64,000 bases of DNA from Entoloma clypeatum. Lineage: Eukaryota; Basidiomycota; Agaricomycetes; Agaricales; Entolomataceae. Below, one piece after another: positions 41,043 through 50,342 of this stretch. The stretch lies in assembly GCA_963565915.1 (NCBI GenBank), contig OY751491.1, forward strand, positions 3,596,001 through 3,660,000. Direction: 5' to 3'. Position numbers and translations under genes: made by a program. Positions within the stretch are counted from its first letter, which is position 1; each line of letters starts with the position of its first letter. The notes under the pieces were generated by a model. The model was given only the letters and a program-made list of their open reading frames with translations. It was not told where the DNA came from and searched no databases.

Positions 41043-42698
41043 AACGAAGGAAGTGAGTCTGGGGATGAGCGCGAGCGATATCTCTATCACACACACAAAC
41101 ACCAAACACAACAACGAAGACCGAACAAGTCTCGCGATGTGTACTTCTCAATTGATATAGTTCGGGGTGATGAGTGGGATCACTCAGGATGCGACTCTTC
41201 CAAACAACAATGAATAACTCGTTTAGCGATGGCTCGATAAGTCTCGAACAAGACTTAGAGATAGTTCTCAATAGATAATGAACCGAGGTTTGTGATTTCC
41301 GAACCAACAAGACTTCATGAACACGATCTCGACCGAATACGAACATGACAATGACCAATACGACCGATAGATAACACAATTTGACGATTGACAAGTTCTT
41401 GAACACACAAAACACAATTGCGACTGACTTCCAATGCAAACCAAACGATCTTGAGGCTTCAATGATACTCGCGAACGACGACAGATGCACAAGACAAATG
41501 CTATCAATTCTGGGGCACAATCTAACCTAACCTATCTACCACAAAACTACGAGATTTTATACATGAGCAGCAATAAATATAGAAAAAGGTTGCATGTGGT
41601 ATTGATAAATGGTATCCAGTCAAGTGACCTTCGCTAGAGTTGTTTCGATGCGCCCATGTGGTGGACAACGCCACAGGTACGCCCCTTTTCCATATCCGAA
41701 CCTCTGCCACACTGGAGAGGCCACTATTTCAATATCTTGGTTTTGCGATGTACCCGGGACGATGCCGATTAGTTACCGTGAGGTATCAGCTGCATCAATT
41801 AAGGGTGCCTTGATAAGCCACCCATCAGATTCGGTCCCTATCAAAGTTCACCATAAGGTCACGTTGATCGCGACGTATCAAACCCGATCTCAGTCTGTAT
41901 CATCCGATGTCATTTTGATATTCCTGATATGGACGATTTGGACGTGGAGCACGGCGCACGTTGACCAAACCTCTCGCGAGAATGTCTCCGGTCAAGCCCC
42001 GATGTATGGTAGACAGTGCTAGTGTCATCGATAAATCCAATATAACCCATCTCCTTGTTTCATGCTTCGTCGCGAGAGGCACTCAATAGTCTTTTCTATC
42101 TCACGAGACGATCCCATAGCTCTCGAGACGATCCCATAGCTCTCGAGTATCATAGCTAAGCCCATAGTGGTGACCAGCGCTATGTCCTACATTGCCAGGG
42201 TCACTGGTCTCTCTCTCTAATGTCGCCACTAAGTCCTCAGAATCGGAGCTCATCTAGGACTCTCTATATCCCTTAGAGATAGTGTGAAAGGATGCAAAAC
42301 GCGCAGATTTTAGGCCTAGATGCATCGCGGCCTTATTATCTCCCCCACACTAAATCCTGACTGTCCCAGTCAATCCTATCTAACGACAGCGATATGACCA
42401 GTCCACTCTAGCACCGCTTACCATATATTCGAGTTCCACCCCAAAACGTGTTCTCGCGAGACGGCCCCACTTGACACGCCGCACTGTGGACACACAAAGT
42501 CCGCACTCGGCCCCCACTGGCCTCATGTTCACCTATACCAAGTAACATCAAAGGTTTTGCCATTCTCGCGACCTAACTCCACGCTGATGGATCTTGACAG
42601 ATAACTTCCTCCGCAGTAGCCTCGCGAGACTTCCAATTCCCATAAAGGCTGGGGCAGTCTGCCTCATTCCCCAGTTCTCACTTTTCCTCTCGTTCAAC
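41043..42698. other. Gene-free stretch, possible minus-strand LTR
   Basis: I see no gene. 42100-42146 holds a 22-bp tandem duplication (GACGATCCCATAGCTCTCGA). 42331-42350 is a pyrimidine run whose complement, TGTGGGGGAGATAATAAGG, looks like the start of an LTR next to a polypurine tract, and a TATA-like TATAAAAT lies at about 41553-41560 on the minus strand. A solo LTR of unknown family is possible but its other end was not found. CTCGCGAG palindromes are frequent from here to 44200. Confidence 0.4.
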
Positions 42699-44256
42699 AT
42701 GACCACGTCTCCGAACGAGCTCTACACTCGCCTTTCTAAATTCGAGGTCAAACTCAATATCCTCACCAATTTCAACCGACTCCGCAAGTCCGGAGAAGCA
42801 CGGGTTCGGGAAATCCTATCAGAACTTCACGATACACTGGTAAGTGATGCTCGCGAGACCCCGTTTCCTACTCAAACATTTCTTCTTTCAGGTCGCGGCT
42901 GCAGGTTGTGTGGATGACTACGCCGAGCGGCTCTTAAACACCATCACATACAACTTATACCGCACCAGCTACACGATGGACCGCCGCTGGTGGAAATGGT
43001 GGCCCGACCTTCATGGGCAAACCCTCCAAGACCTCCCCGAGGTGAGTCGTTTGCTTATTTGTTTTGCTAATTTCCACATTACATTTATGCAGGATCGCCT
43101 ACTGGAAGAGGACGAGGCCGTCCCCGTCCCCGAACCGTCCATCTCTAGCGGGAAACGACCCGCAAAGCTCATCGCGAAAGCCGTGGAGTACATGACGGCC
43201 GGTCCAACTTCACCCAACATCGAGGACAAGAACAAGTCGACCTCTCGCACTGCACGATCTAAGCCTGTGACCCGTGCTAGCGGTAAGCGTGCAGCTCCCC
43301 ATTCGCCTCCCAGTCAGGGAGCTCTCAAGGTGAACTTCCTGATCATTTCTTTTACTTCTTACTAAATTTCCTTCTAGAAACATCGCTCCGATATCGGTCG
43401 TCAAGCTTCGCAAGCAGACAGCGAGGACGACATTGTCGAGGTGGTTGACGCGCACACCCCTGCCAGACCTCAACCCGTCGCTAAAAGGCCCCGTGTCGTA
43501 ACAGCGCCCGCGGCCACTCAGAAAGTGCCCGCGAGGCCCCCTACTCAACCCGAACCGAAACCCACCACGGTCGCGAAAGAAGGTACTGCCCTCAAGGCAG
43601 ATGAGTTGCGACAACTCCGTGTTGCGTTGCCCGTTATGGTATGTTTTCTTTCTTCCTGACTCATTCTATAGTTAACTATGTCTTTTCTTAGCCCAGCCTT
43701 CCCTGCCTCGTTTGCGCTGGTGGACCAAGTGCGGCTCGCTGCCGTTTCCAAGGTTGGGGCAAGAAGTGCTCCAACTGCCAGAGCGGCAGCCAGGTAGGAT
43801 GCTCTTTCGAGGTGAGTGGTGAATGTGCGGAACTCCTCGCGACCATGGCCCATGCCTTCGGTCAATCGAGCGCTGCTGGTGCGTCCTACCATCTGCCCTC
43901 TTTTACTAGCCGCTAACAATTTATTTCCAGCCATCCGCGAGACTCTTGTCGACATCCATGCCTCGACTGCTCTCTACTTCCACCTCTCAGAAGCCTTGTC
44001 ATCCCTCGCCGCTCGTCGCGAGCGGTCCATCACCTATTTCCTTCACCAGTTGGCTCAGCTGTATCGTCGCAAGGGCGACTTTCCTCAGGGCCTGGTAGCT
44101 GACGAGGCGGCTCGCCAGGAGCTCTTCAAAGTCTTTGGCCTCGCTCGATTCGACCCTCCCGCTGGTCAACAGTCCTCCCGCGAGAATCCCATCTTTGTCA
44201 AGAAGGTTTTGCCTGTCCATGAATCAGACTCGGCTTCTGACGAGGACCTCACCTAG
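42699..44256 (+). CDS. Six-exon gene, six-cysteine motif protein (433 aa)
   Basis: Exons 42699-42839, 42892-43041, 43093-43329, 43378-43638, 43692-43878 and 43931-44256 are joined by introns of 48-53 nt with GT-AG ends and an unbroken frame. The N-terminal 100 residues look helical (LNILTNFNRLRKSG). The middle is basic, S/P-rich and disordered with KRPR-like nuclear signals. Around residues 265-305 lies CLVC...CSNC...CSFE, a CX2CX8CX8CX2CX7C pattern that probably binds zinc. A helical C-terminus (ALYFHLSEALSSLAARRERSITYFLHQL) and an acidic tail (DSASDEDLT) follow. It is a hypothetical of a type frequent in Agaricomycetes; no function known. It has no lesions, so it is the best host-like gene in the window. 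Confidence 0.75.
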
Positions 44257-44482
44257 TGTGTCCACTTAGTAAGCCTAATTAGGCTGATGGCACCTGCTAA
44301 TCAGAGACGCTTTGTGCCCAGAGGCGAGCAAGTGTTAGGCGAAACACGGTCGCACCCCATACTCCGGTGGTATGACCCGATAAAATTGTGCATGAGGCTA
44401 CAGGCTAAAAGGGAGGGAGCGAGGGGAATTTTTTTTTTTCTTTTAAGAAGGAAAAAAAGGAGAAGGGGTTGAGGGATGATGG
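44257..44482. other. Short spacer
   Basis: Between the convergent ends of the six-exon gene and the tyrosine recombinase. It contains a T-run near 44430 and nothing else recognisable. Confidence 0.5.
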
Positions 44483-45477
44483 TTATGCATGATTTTGAGA
44501 AAGGCGATAAGATAAAAGGGCAGCGAGGAGATAAGGATGGCAACATATATAAATTTGGAAAGCATCAGATGACCATCTGCCTATGGCTTGTATGAGGTGT
44601 GGCAGTATGCCAGCTTCAGCTAGTGTGGTAGCACCACCAGCCCGAAGGGAATGACCACCAACATCGATGGTGAAATGTTGGTGGAGTTTATTGAGGAACC
44701 AAGCACAGGTGGGGATTGATCCATCGTTTTTTAGCCATAGCTGTGGATGGTGGGGGAAACACGTGTCACACCACTTTAAGTAACTATGAAAAGCAGAAAA
44801 AGGGTCGTCGCCCGTTGACGTCTGTTGGAGGAGAACACGATTGCCTTCAAAAAAGCGGTCCCCTTTATGTCCTGGGAGCCAGAATGAAAAGCCGTGGGGA
44901 AGGAGTTCTACTGAGCATCGGAGGATGACTTTGCAAAAGTCTTGTAGTGCTTTTTGTCCGGCCACATGAGTTCCCCTACATGCATCAAGGCATGAAAGCC
45001 GGTGGTGAGAATAGCAAAGAAAAGCTTGTCTTCATGTGGAGAGGAGGTATGAAGGTATAGGGGGCGAAGTTCTGCAATTTCAGTGCGGGATAAAGGGCGT
45101 TTCCGCATTGTGGGAGAAAGAAATAACATTTTTGCAGCCTTGTAGAGTTCTGGTGATGACATGGTGACGGCGAATCTGATGCACATCAGGGTAGAAAGAT
45201 TCAAGTTGATTGCAGATGCCTGTGAGATAGTTACGAACAGTGTTGGGTTTAACAAAATGTGACATATAGACAACAAAAAAACTGAGGGTGTCAACAGACG
45301 GCTCGATGGGGAAATTGTGGTCGTGGCAGAAGGCAAGGTAGGCATTGGGTCCAGATGTATAATTCACGATGGACAAAGCATTGAGAACACTGCCAAGAGC
45401 GATAGCTCATTCATGATGAAGGTGTTCGATGGTCCACACAGGTCGACGGGGCTGCGTGGATGGGCAGATAGCAGGAG
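44483..45477 (-). pseudogene. Tyrosine recombinase of the DIRS-like element
   Basis: The N-terminal core-binding domain reads SVDTLSFFVVYMSHFVKP and NYLTGICNQLESFYPDV. The catalytic domain reads ILTTGFHALMHVGEL, FWLPGHKGDRFFEGN, GGHSLRAGGATTLAEAG and IGRWSSDAFQIYI. The last two carry HxxR, Trp and Tyr. The first catalytic Arg is replaced: ALMHVGEL where ALMRLGEL is usual. TGA at 45407-45409 sits where HHERAIALG is expected. Two frameshifts (near 45150 and 44955) split the gene. The enzyme would be inactive. Confidence 0.78.
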
Positions 45478-46720
45478 TCATTTTTCTGCTGCCCCCAGCG
45501 CTAAATGAGGGGGTGTGAAGTCTTGAATTTTGAGGGCATCAGCTTGAGCATAGGCATGATCATCATCAAAACGTGAAAGGGCATCCTGTAAGGGCAACCA
45601 TCCGATTTCCTCAGTCCAACACCTCCGACACCTCCGACCTGTCCTCCGACCCTCCGACTGTTGTGGTATGTCTATTATTTATATTACTATACTTTACGTT
45701 TCCTTTCGTTTCCATCTATCTTTCAACACCTCCGACCTCCGACAACCTCCAACCGTACTCCGCATTGGAGTGCACATCGGAGTGATGATTTATACCACCA
45801 CATGCATGCTTTGATTTACATATTCCATTCCCATCCCTACTCCTGATCTTTGTCATATTTCAACATTCCTCTCCTCATTTCTGATTCTCGTCGTCTATAT
45901 AGCTGTCTATCTTGCAAGGGAATCCTCAGAACTTTCTCTTTGGATTTCCCTTGCAAGGTACGCCTCATATTGTACTTCATAGAGTCTAATTTAACTTTGG
46001 ATTTCCCTTGCAAGTCCTCCGACGTCGGAGTCGCTTCGGAGCACTTTGGAGTTGTTGGATCGTAAGGTCGCCCTTACACATCTGCGACACCATTTTCAAG
46101 ACCTGGAATCCATAGAACATGTAGTTGAATATGGTACTGTAGGATTAGATTGACAGTTGTGAGGAGGAGAAAATTGTAACCCAGTTTCGCATGGAGTGTG
46201 TTAAACATGTCAACAGTATTGCTGTTGTCTGTAAAGATGACAACACGTTGTGAAACTGCTCAACAGCATAGAGAAAGGCCAAAAGCACAGTGTAAGCTTC
46301 TTTGTAGAAGATGCATGGATCCTCAATGAACTTGGGATCAGTGATAGCATGATGGAAACTGAGTGAACGGGATGGGAGCCAAAAACCCATACCAGTTGGG
46401 CAAGCGTCAGCAAGAAGTGTGGCATCTGCTTCGTTGGTGCCCCATGCTGTCGCATCCATCATGTGTATGCCATCTGAATGTTCGAAATGACGTAGAAACC
46501 AGGCAAGCTCGTTACAGAGGGAAACACTGACCCACAGATGCTCATGAGACTGAGACTTTTCTTTCATTTTGGCATATAATTCCGACAAACTGGGTCTGAG
46601 CAAGGGATGGACATTCAATGCCCAGTTGAGCCAGCCGGCTACGTGCTGGAACTCAACTAGCTTCTCACGATGTTGTGGGCGCACAGCATCAGAGAGGTCT
46701 TGACGTGATTCGGCCAGCAT
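45478..46720 (-). pseudogene. RNase H domain of the DIRS-like element, split by a MITE
   Basis: 46720-46145 reads SRQDLSDAVRPQHREK, HVAGWLNWALNVHPLLRPSL, MDATAWGTNEADATLLADAC (RNase H catalytic Asp region) and IFYKEAYTVLLAF. A one-base shift near 46225 moves to the frame with NSNTVDMFNTLHAKLGYNF and VLWIPGLENGVAD. The MITE at 45587-46078 falls inside the conserved VADALSR motif. ALSRFDDDHAY... continues at 45586 to a stop at 45478. Confidence 0.78.
45587..46078. mobile_element. MITE with TGTAAGGGCRACC inverted repeats
   Basis: The ends are TGTAAGGGCAACC (45587 on) and its inverted counterpart ending at 46078 (GGTCGCCCTTACA); similarity between arms continues about 40 bp. CATC is repeated at both outer borders (CATCC left, CATCT right), and with one copy removed the split RNase H motif VADALSR reads through. 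The interior has CTCCGAC clusters and inverted and direct copies of CTTGCAAGGGAA. No ORF. Confidence 0.75.
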
Positions 46721-46743
46721 GGTAACCGTAAGACAGTTAGGAT

Positions 46744-47049
46744 CTACATTGAATCCAATGATGGTAAGGGACTCTCCAGATACTTACTTCTTGGATCCAT
46801 GTGGTATGCCCAGTTCGTCAAAAAGCTGCAGAAGCTTGACCTGCTTGGTGGGCATGATTCTGTCCTAAGGTGTGTAATGTGCCATGTTGCAGGCGAGTTC
46901 CCATGAGAAAACATCATTGACATAAGAAAAGAGGTCGACAAGATGTTTGACAAAGACAGCAATCCAGAGGATGAGACTGAAGAATGTCACCCAAAGTCGA
47001 CCAGCAGCGCGATTGTCAAAATTGTTGCATCGATCGATGTGATGATTGC
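46744..47049 (-). pseudogene. DIRS-like reverse transcriptase, C-terminal palm
   Basis: It reads DRCNNFDNRAAGRLWVTF, LILWIAVFVKHLVDLFSYVND (catalytic motif Y-V-N-D, where YMDD/YVDD is required), then after a frame change MPTKQVKLLQLFDELGIPHGSKK and DPNCLTVTM. A GT-AG pair at about 46789-46745 may be an intron or chance. The Asp-to-Asn change in the catalytic pair would abolish polymerase activity. Confidence 0.72.
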
Positions 47050-47229
47050 TAGTGTTCAAGGGTTCGGTTCGGTTCGGTTTTTTGCCTCCGAGAGGGATGG
47101 ACCGAGACCAAGACCGGTCTTTCAATACCACAAAAACGTAAAAAACCGGACCGGACCGTACAGGACCGGTCCATCGCACCCACAGAGGGTGGACCGAACC
47201 GGTCTGCACCGGTCTGAACCGGTTTTGTA

Positions 47230-47520
47230 GAGGGCGTTAGGCAGGAGGGGGGGGCGATGCGCGGGAAGGGAGGGCGTTGCGCGCGAGTTGGAGGTCATAA
47301 GACATGAAAGGGTGTCGTTGGGGGCAAGAGAGGGCCGTGGGGCGCAAGAAGGTGCCGTTGGGCGTCAGAGAGGGCCGTTGGGCGCTAGTAAGGGCAGGAC
47401 GCCGTTGGGCGTGAGTGGGAGGCAGTTGGGCGTTAGAGAGGGCCGTTGGGCGTTAGTCAACACCGTTGGGTGCTATAGGGGGTTGTTGTGCACGAGGGGC
47501 GGCCATTGGGGGGGGGAAGT
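47230..47520 (+). repeat. GC-rich minisatellite, about 20-bp unit
   Basis: Irregular tandem copies of GAGGGCCGTTGGGCGTTAG, about a dozen units with variants, in the left part of the hAT-like element. ORFs across it are a by-product of the repeat. Confidence 0.75.
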
Positions 47521-47854
47521 GGCTGGGTGGAGTGAAGGTGGGGGATAAAAAAAGTGTGGGAACGTTGGGCTGGCTGTCGACTTATGTATGGTTCGACTTT
47601 CGGCAATTGCCGAGAGTGCTTGGCACCAATGCCGAGCAGCGCGCGTTGTTGAAACTTGTGTTGTCGAGGCCAAAGTAAGTCCTAAAAATAGTTTGTAACT
47701 TATGTAGAGATACTTAGAAACTAATAGTAAGCATATAACCAGTTAAATATATGAGCTAAGTAGGTAGAATTCTGAAATGATGCATCAAAACAATGGCACA
47801 CTGTAAATCGTGATCAACAGGGCATCATCATGGGTTTTCTCAAACACAAAAACA

Positions 47855-48500
47855 ACTTTTCCTCCCTTCCACAACCACTGTAGTCTATATGTACTGTATA
47901 TATACCATTGTAACATTGTATGTAAATCTACTCAGACCATTCAAATCAAGCCCAAGGTCTTAATAAGGTGAATAGAAGCAAAATAGGTCGAAAATTTGAC
48001 CAAAAAATTTTGTTTCAGCTTTGGAATCTCCTCATTCAGGAGACCTCACAGCACATCTGTTTTTCAAATTTGGTGCATTCATTATGGAGATATAACACTT
48101 TTACTGAAATATGAACATTTCATCATTTCTATCTTATCTAGAGATCTAAAAATTATACAAGGTGTTAAACTATTATTAGATCATGAGGAAGGCACCGCGC
48201 GATGCATTTGCACGTTGTTTACCGTTGTTTGGTGTAAAGCGTCGCATCGCTATATGCTCAAATCCGTGGCGAAAATTCATGAAATAAATACATATTTATT
48301 GACATATGATACTCTGGTACATAATTGATATAGTCTGTAAGCTTACTTTCTCCTGTGTAGCCATATTAAGGAGAAATGCGATGTTTTTTGTTTTTGTTTA
48401 CATATATTTGACACATTTGATGTGCGCGTGTTGCGCATCATCCAACGTTGAATCAACGCATCCACCCATTGCTCGCTCCGCAATGAGAGGCACACAGATA
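47855..48500 (+). repeat. Repeat R1, copy 1
   Basis: About 650 bp that are clearly similar, in opposite orientation, to about 62270-62960. Shared words include CAAAATAGGTCGAAAATTTGACC, here written as CAAAATAGGTCG plus AAAATTTGACC, also CAGACCATTCAAAT, GATCATGAGGAAGGC-like and GTTGCGCATCATCCAAC-like. Overlapping ORFs at both places (47996-48328 here, 62479-62823 there) give similar peptides, but whether they are real proteins is unclear. Confidence 0.7.
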
Positions 48501-48793
48501 TAACAAAAATAACACAGCAATAATAGTACAGATACAACAAAAATAGCACTGTAAACCCAGATACAAAAAAATAACACTGTAATCATATGTTTTAGCTATG
48601 TTTTCACCATGTTTCACTCAATTCTTAACCTTTGTGACTCTGAGCAAGAGTTTATATACAAGCTAGAAATGTATTCCACTCAGTTGTAGCTTCAAAACAA
48701 GCCTTGGACCGATGAAATTGGACTATAAATATCTAGAATATTATGCAGATTACTGAAAAATCTCCAAAAATTGTAGAATATTAGGGGGGGTTG

Positions 48794-49070
48794 CATCAGT
48801 TTTCCTACAAGGTTCTCACGAGGTCTCATAATTGCTCATATTGACTCCTACAAACTCATATGAGTGCATATGAGTGCATATGAGTCAAGAGTCAAGAGCT
48901 CATAAGTTGGGTCTTTTTTTCATGAGTTTTTCTAACAACTTTTTATTTATACTTTAAATCAACAATTATATCATAACTATGTAGTTTAATCTTCAACTCT
49001 TGAAACTCTTCAAGACTCTTGACTCACCATGAGCAAATGAGCCTGTGAGTAATCTGTGGGAATGCTGATG
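48794..49070. mobile_element. Small MITE inside the hAT-like element
   Basis: Imperfect inverted ends of about 45 bp: CATCAGTTTTCCTACAAGG on the left and the complement of CATCAGCATTCCCACAGAT on the right, each continuing into TCTCA/GCTCAT words. The interior is made of ATATGAGTGC and TCAAGAGTC direct repeats. No ORF. Target duplication unclear. Confidence 0.6.
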
Positions 49071-49281
49071 TGGAGGTGTATCCCAAAGGTCAAAAAGACT
49101 GGTCTAGACCTGTTTAGACCAGTCTTTTTGCGGTCTAAGTCAAAAAAAAAATCTAGACTGAACTGCAGTCTAAATTTTCTAAAACGTATAGACCTTAGAC
49201 CGCGGTTCAGTCCAATGTGGTCTATTTTTCAGTTCAGTTCAGTCTGGTTCAGGTCTATGTAGACTGAACCTTCGAACACTA

Positions 49282-49470
49282 ATGATTGTGGTCGATGGTG
49301 ATCACCTGGCGGATTTGCCAAAGATAATGAACTGGGAGGCGACAATAGGCTTGCGAGACATCACACTTGAAGACTATGAGCTTTTCTCTAGGGTGATCTC
49401 GTCTAGCCTTTAAGATTGCCTTTCCAAGTTGGTGAAGGGTGTCAAGGTGTGTACATGCTTGTTCTCTGGA
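49282..49470 (-). pseudogene. DIRS-like reverse transcriptase, N-terminal palm fragment
   Basis: It reads REQACTHLDTLHQLGKAIL and KLIVFKCDVSQAYCRLPVHY, then LWQIRQVITIDHNH, the first palm motif with its catalytic Asp. It is continuous with 47049 once the hAT-like element is removed. At 49470 Gypsy-2 begins. Confidence 0.75.
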
Positions 49471-49872
49471 TGTTACGGACTCTACGGTATGCGGACGACA
49501 TCATCACTTTTACTTATCGGCCCGACTCGGCGCCCTCTTACGAGCTTACTATGTCTAATGTCTACTTTCGCAACCTTCGATTCCCAGTCTGACTCACTAC
49601 CTTTACTTCGTCAGCCACTTTAGTATACTTTGCTCCCGCGCTGACTCGCTTTCCGCAGTCAGCTTACTTATTGTACATAGCCTTCCGCAGTCGCCTTACT
49701 CATGCGCACTGCCTTCCGCAGTACTGACTTATCCGCTACCGCCTATAGTCAGTACCTATATAAACCTCTTGTACTATAGTAGATTCCTTAGATTTAGCAA
49801 TCACATTGCTCTTCGCCTTTCCACTTCCTGCATACTCTGCCCGAACCTTGGAACGGTTTGTTAAGCATAACA
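49471..49872 (+). repeat. 5' LTR of Gypsy-2
   Basis: 402 bp, TGTTACGGAC...GCATAACA. A TATATAA box at about 49759-49765 lies about 33 nt before AGATTTAGCAA (49790-49800), so the RNA should start at or near that word. Confidence 0.95.
49759..49800 (+). promoter_or_regulatory. Gypsy-2 TATA box and predicted RNA start
   Basis: TATATAA followed after about 25 nt by CTTAGATTTAGCAA. The word AGATTTAGCAA is the complement of the PBS, so the transcript's first bases would serve as the primer. The start site itself is inferred from spacing. Confidence 0.65.
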
Positions 49873-49874
49873 AG

Positions 49875-49885
49875 TTGCTAAATCT
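49875..49885 (+). other. Self-primer binding site of Gypsy-2
   Basis: TTGCTAAATCT, 2 nt after the LTR, is an exact 11-nt complement of AGATTTAGCAA at 49790-49800; one more G-U pair is possible. Identical in Gypsy-1. Confidence 0.78.
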
Positions 49886-49932
49886 CGTTAGGTTCGCCCA
49901 GAGCGAAGAGAGCAACTATCAGACGAGTCAAG

Positions 49933-50340
49933 ATGTCGCGCTTCTTTGAAGACTTCACCAGTAACCCATTCGCCTCACCAGAAGCCCGACAGGAGGAGCT
50001 AAGTCCTCGAGACAGTATCGATTTTACACTCATCCAGCAGTACATCGAATCGGAGATCCGTCGCATCGTACAACAGGTGCTTGACGAAGAACTAGACAAC
50101 GACGAGCATCGCCCCCACGGCGAAATAGCAGAGAGCATCCATCTTGCTCGACAACACCAGATCGCACGTTACAACGCCAGACAGAACGAACTCGAAAGCT
50201 TTTGCGTTCAAGAAGGACCTCAGACAGGTCGGATCACAGAGATCAGAGAGTTTATCGGTGTCCAGACAACTGTTATCAGAAGATTGATTAGGACGCTCAC
50301 ATCGAGACGTCCCAGAGCCACATCATCACGTCTTACTTGA
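49933..50340 (+). pseudogene. Gypsy-2 upstream ORF (ORF A), cut by a TGA
   Basis: It starts ATG at 49933 (MSRFFEDFTSNPF) and is open for 135 codons to TGA 50338-50340, where Gypsy-1 has CGA. Beyond it the frame is open again to about 50661 with the same proline-rich tail as Gypsy-1 (PPIPPTSPLTNLLL), so the TGA is a late lesion. Mostly helical and acidic. Confidence 0.65.
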
Positions 50341-50342
50341 AA

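Larger units (their letters stand above)
47050..49281. mobile_element. hAT-like non-autonomous element inserted in the RT gene
   Basis: The ends are TAGTGTTCAAGGGTTCGGT (left) and the inverted form of TAGTGTTCGAAGGTTCAGT (right), flanked by ATGATTGC (47042-47049) and ATGATTGT (49282-49289), an 8-bp duplication with one mismatch. TAGTG ends plus an 8-bp duplication fit hAT. About 200 bp at each end is dense in short self-complementary words (CCGGTC, CGGTTC left; GGTCTAGACC right). The interior holds a 20-bp minisatellite (47230-47520), repeat R1 (47855-48500) and a smaller MITE (48794-49070). No transposase ORF is present. It splits the RT palm exactly. Confidence 0.8.
44483..49470 (-). mobile_element. 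DIRS-like RT/RNase H/tyrosine-recombinase element, fragmented
   Basis: In reading order (minus strand): RT palm (49470-49282 and 47049-46744), RNase H (46720-45478) and tyrosine recombinase (45477-44483). This gene set in place of a DDE integrase marks a DIRS-type retroelement. It is interrupted by a MITE (45587-46078), a hAT-like element (47050-49281) and, at its RT end, Gypsy-2 (from 49471). Frameshifts, a TGA and lost catalytic residues show it is long dead. The terminal repeats were not identified. The RT N-terminus is missing: beyond Gypsy-2 the flank is an unrelated gypsy integrase fragment (55774-55948). Confidence 0.8.

Noticed and set aside
42331..42350. A solo LTR between 41043 and 42350
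   Set aside because: One end looks right, but neither the other terminus nor a target duplication could be found, so it is mentioned only as a possibility.
47288..47678. Small ORFs over the GC-rich minisatellite
   Set aside because: They consist of the translated 20-bp unit and have no counterpart in the related element.
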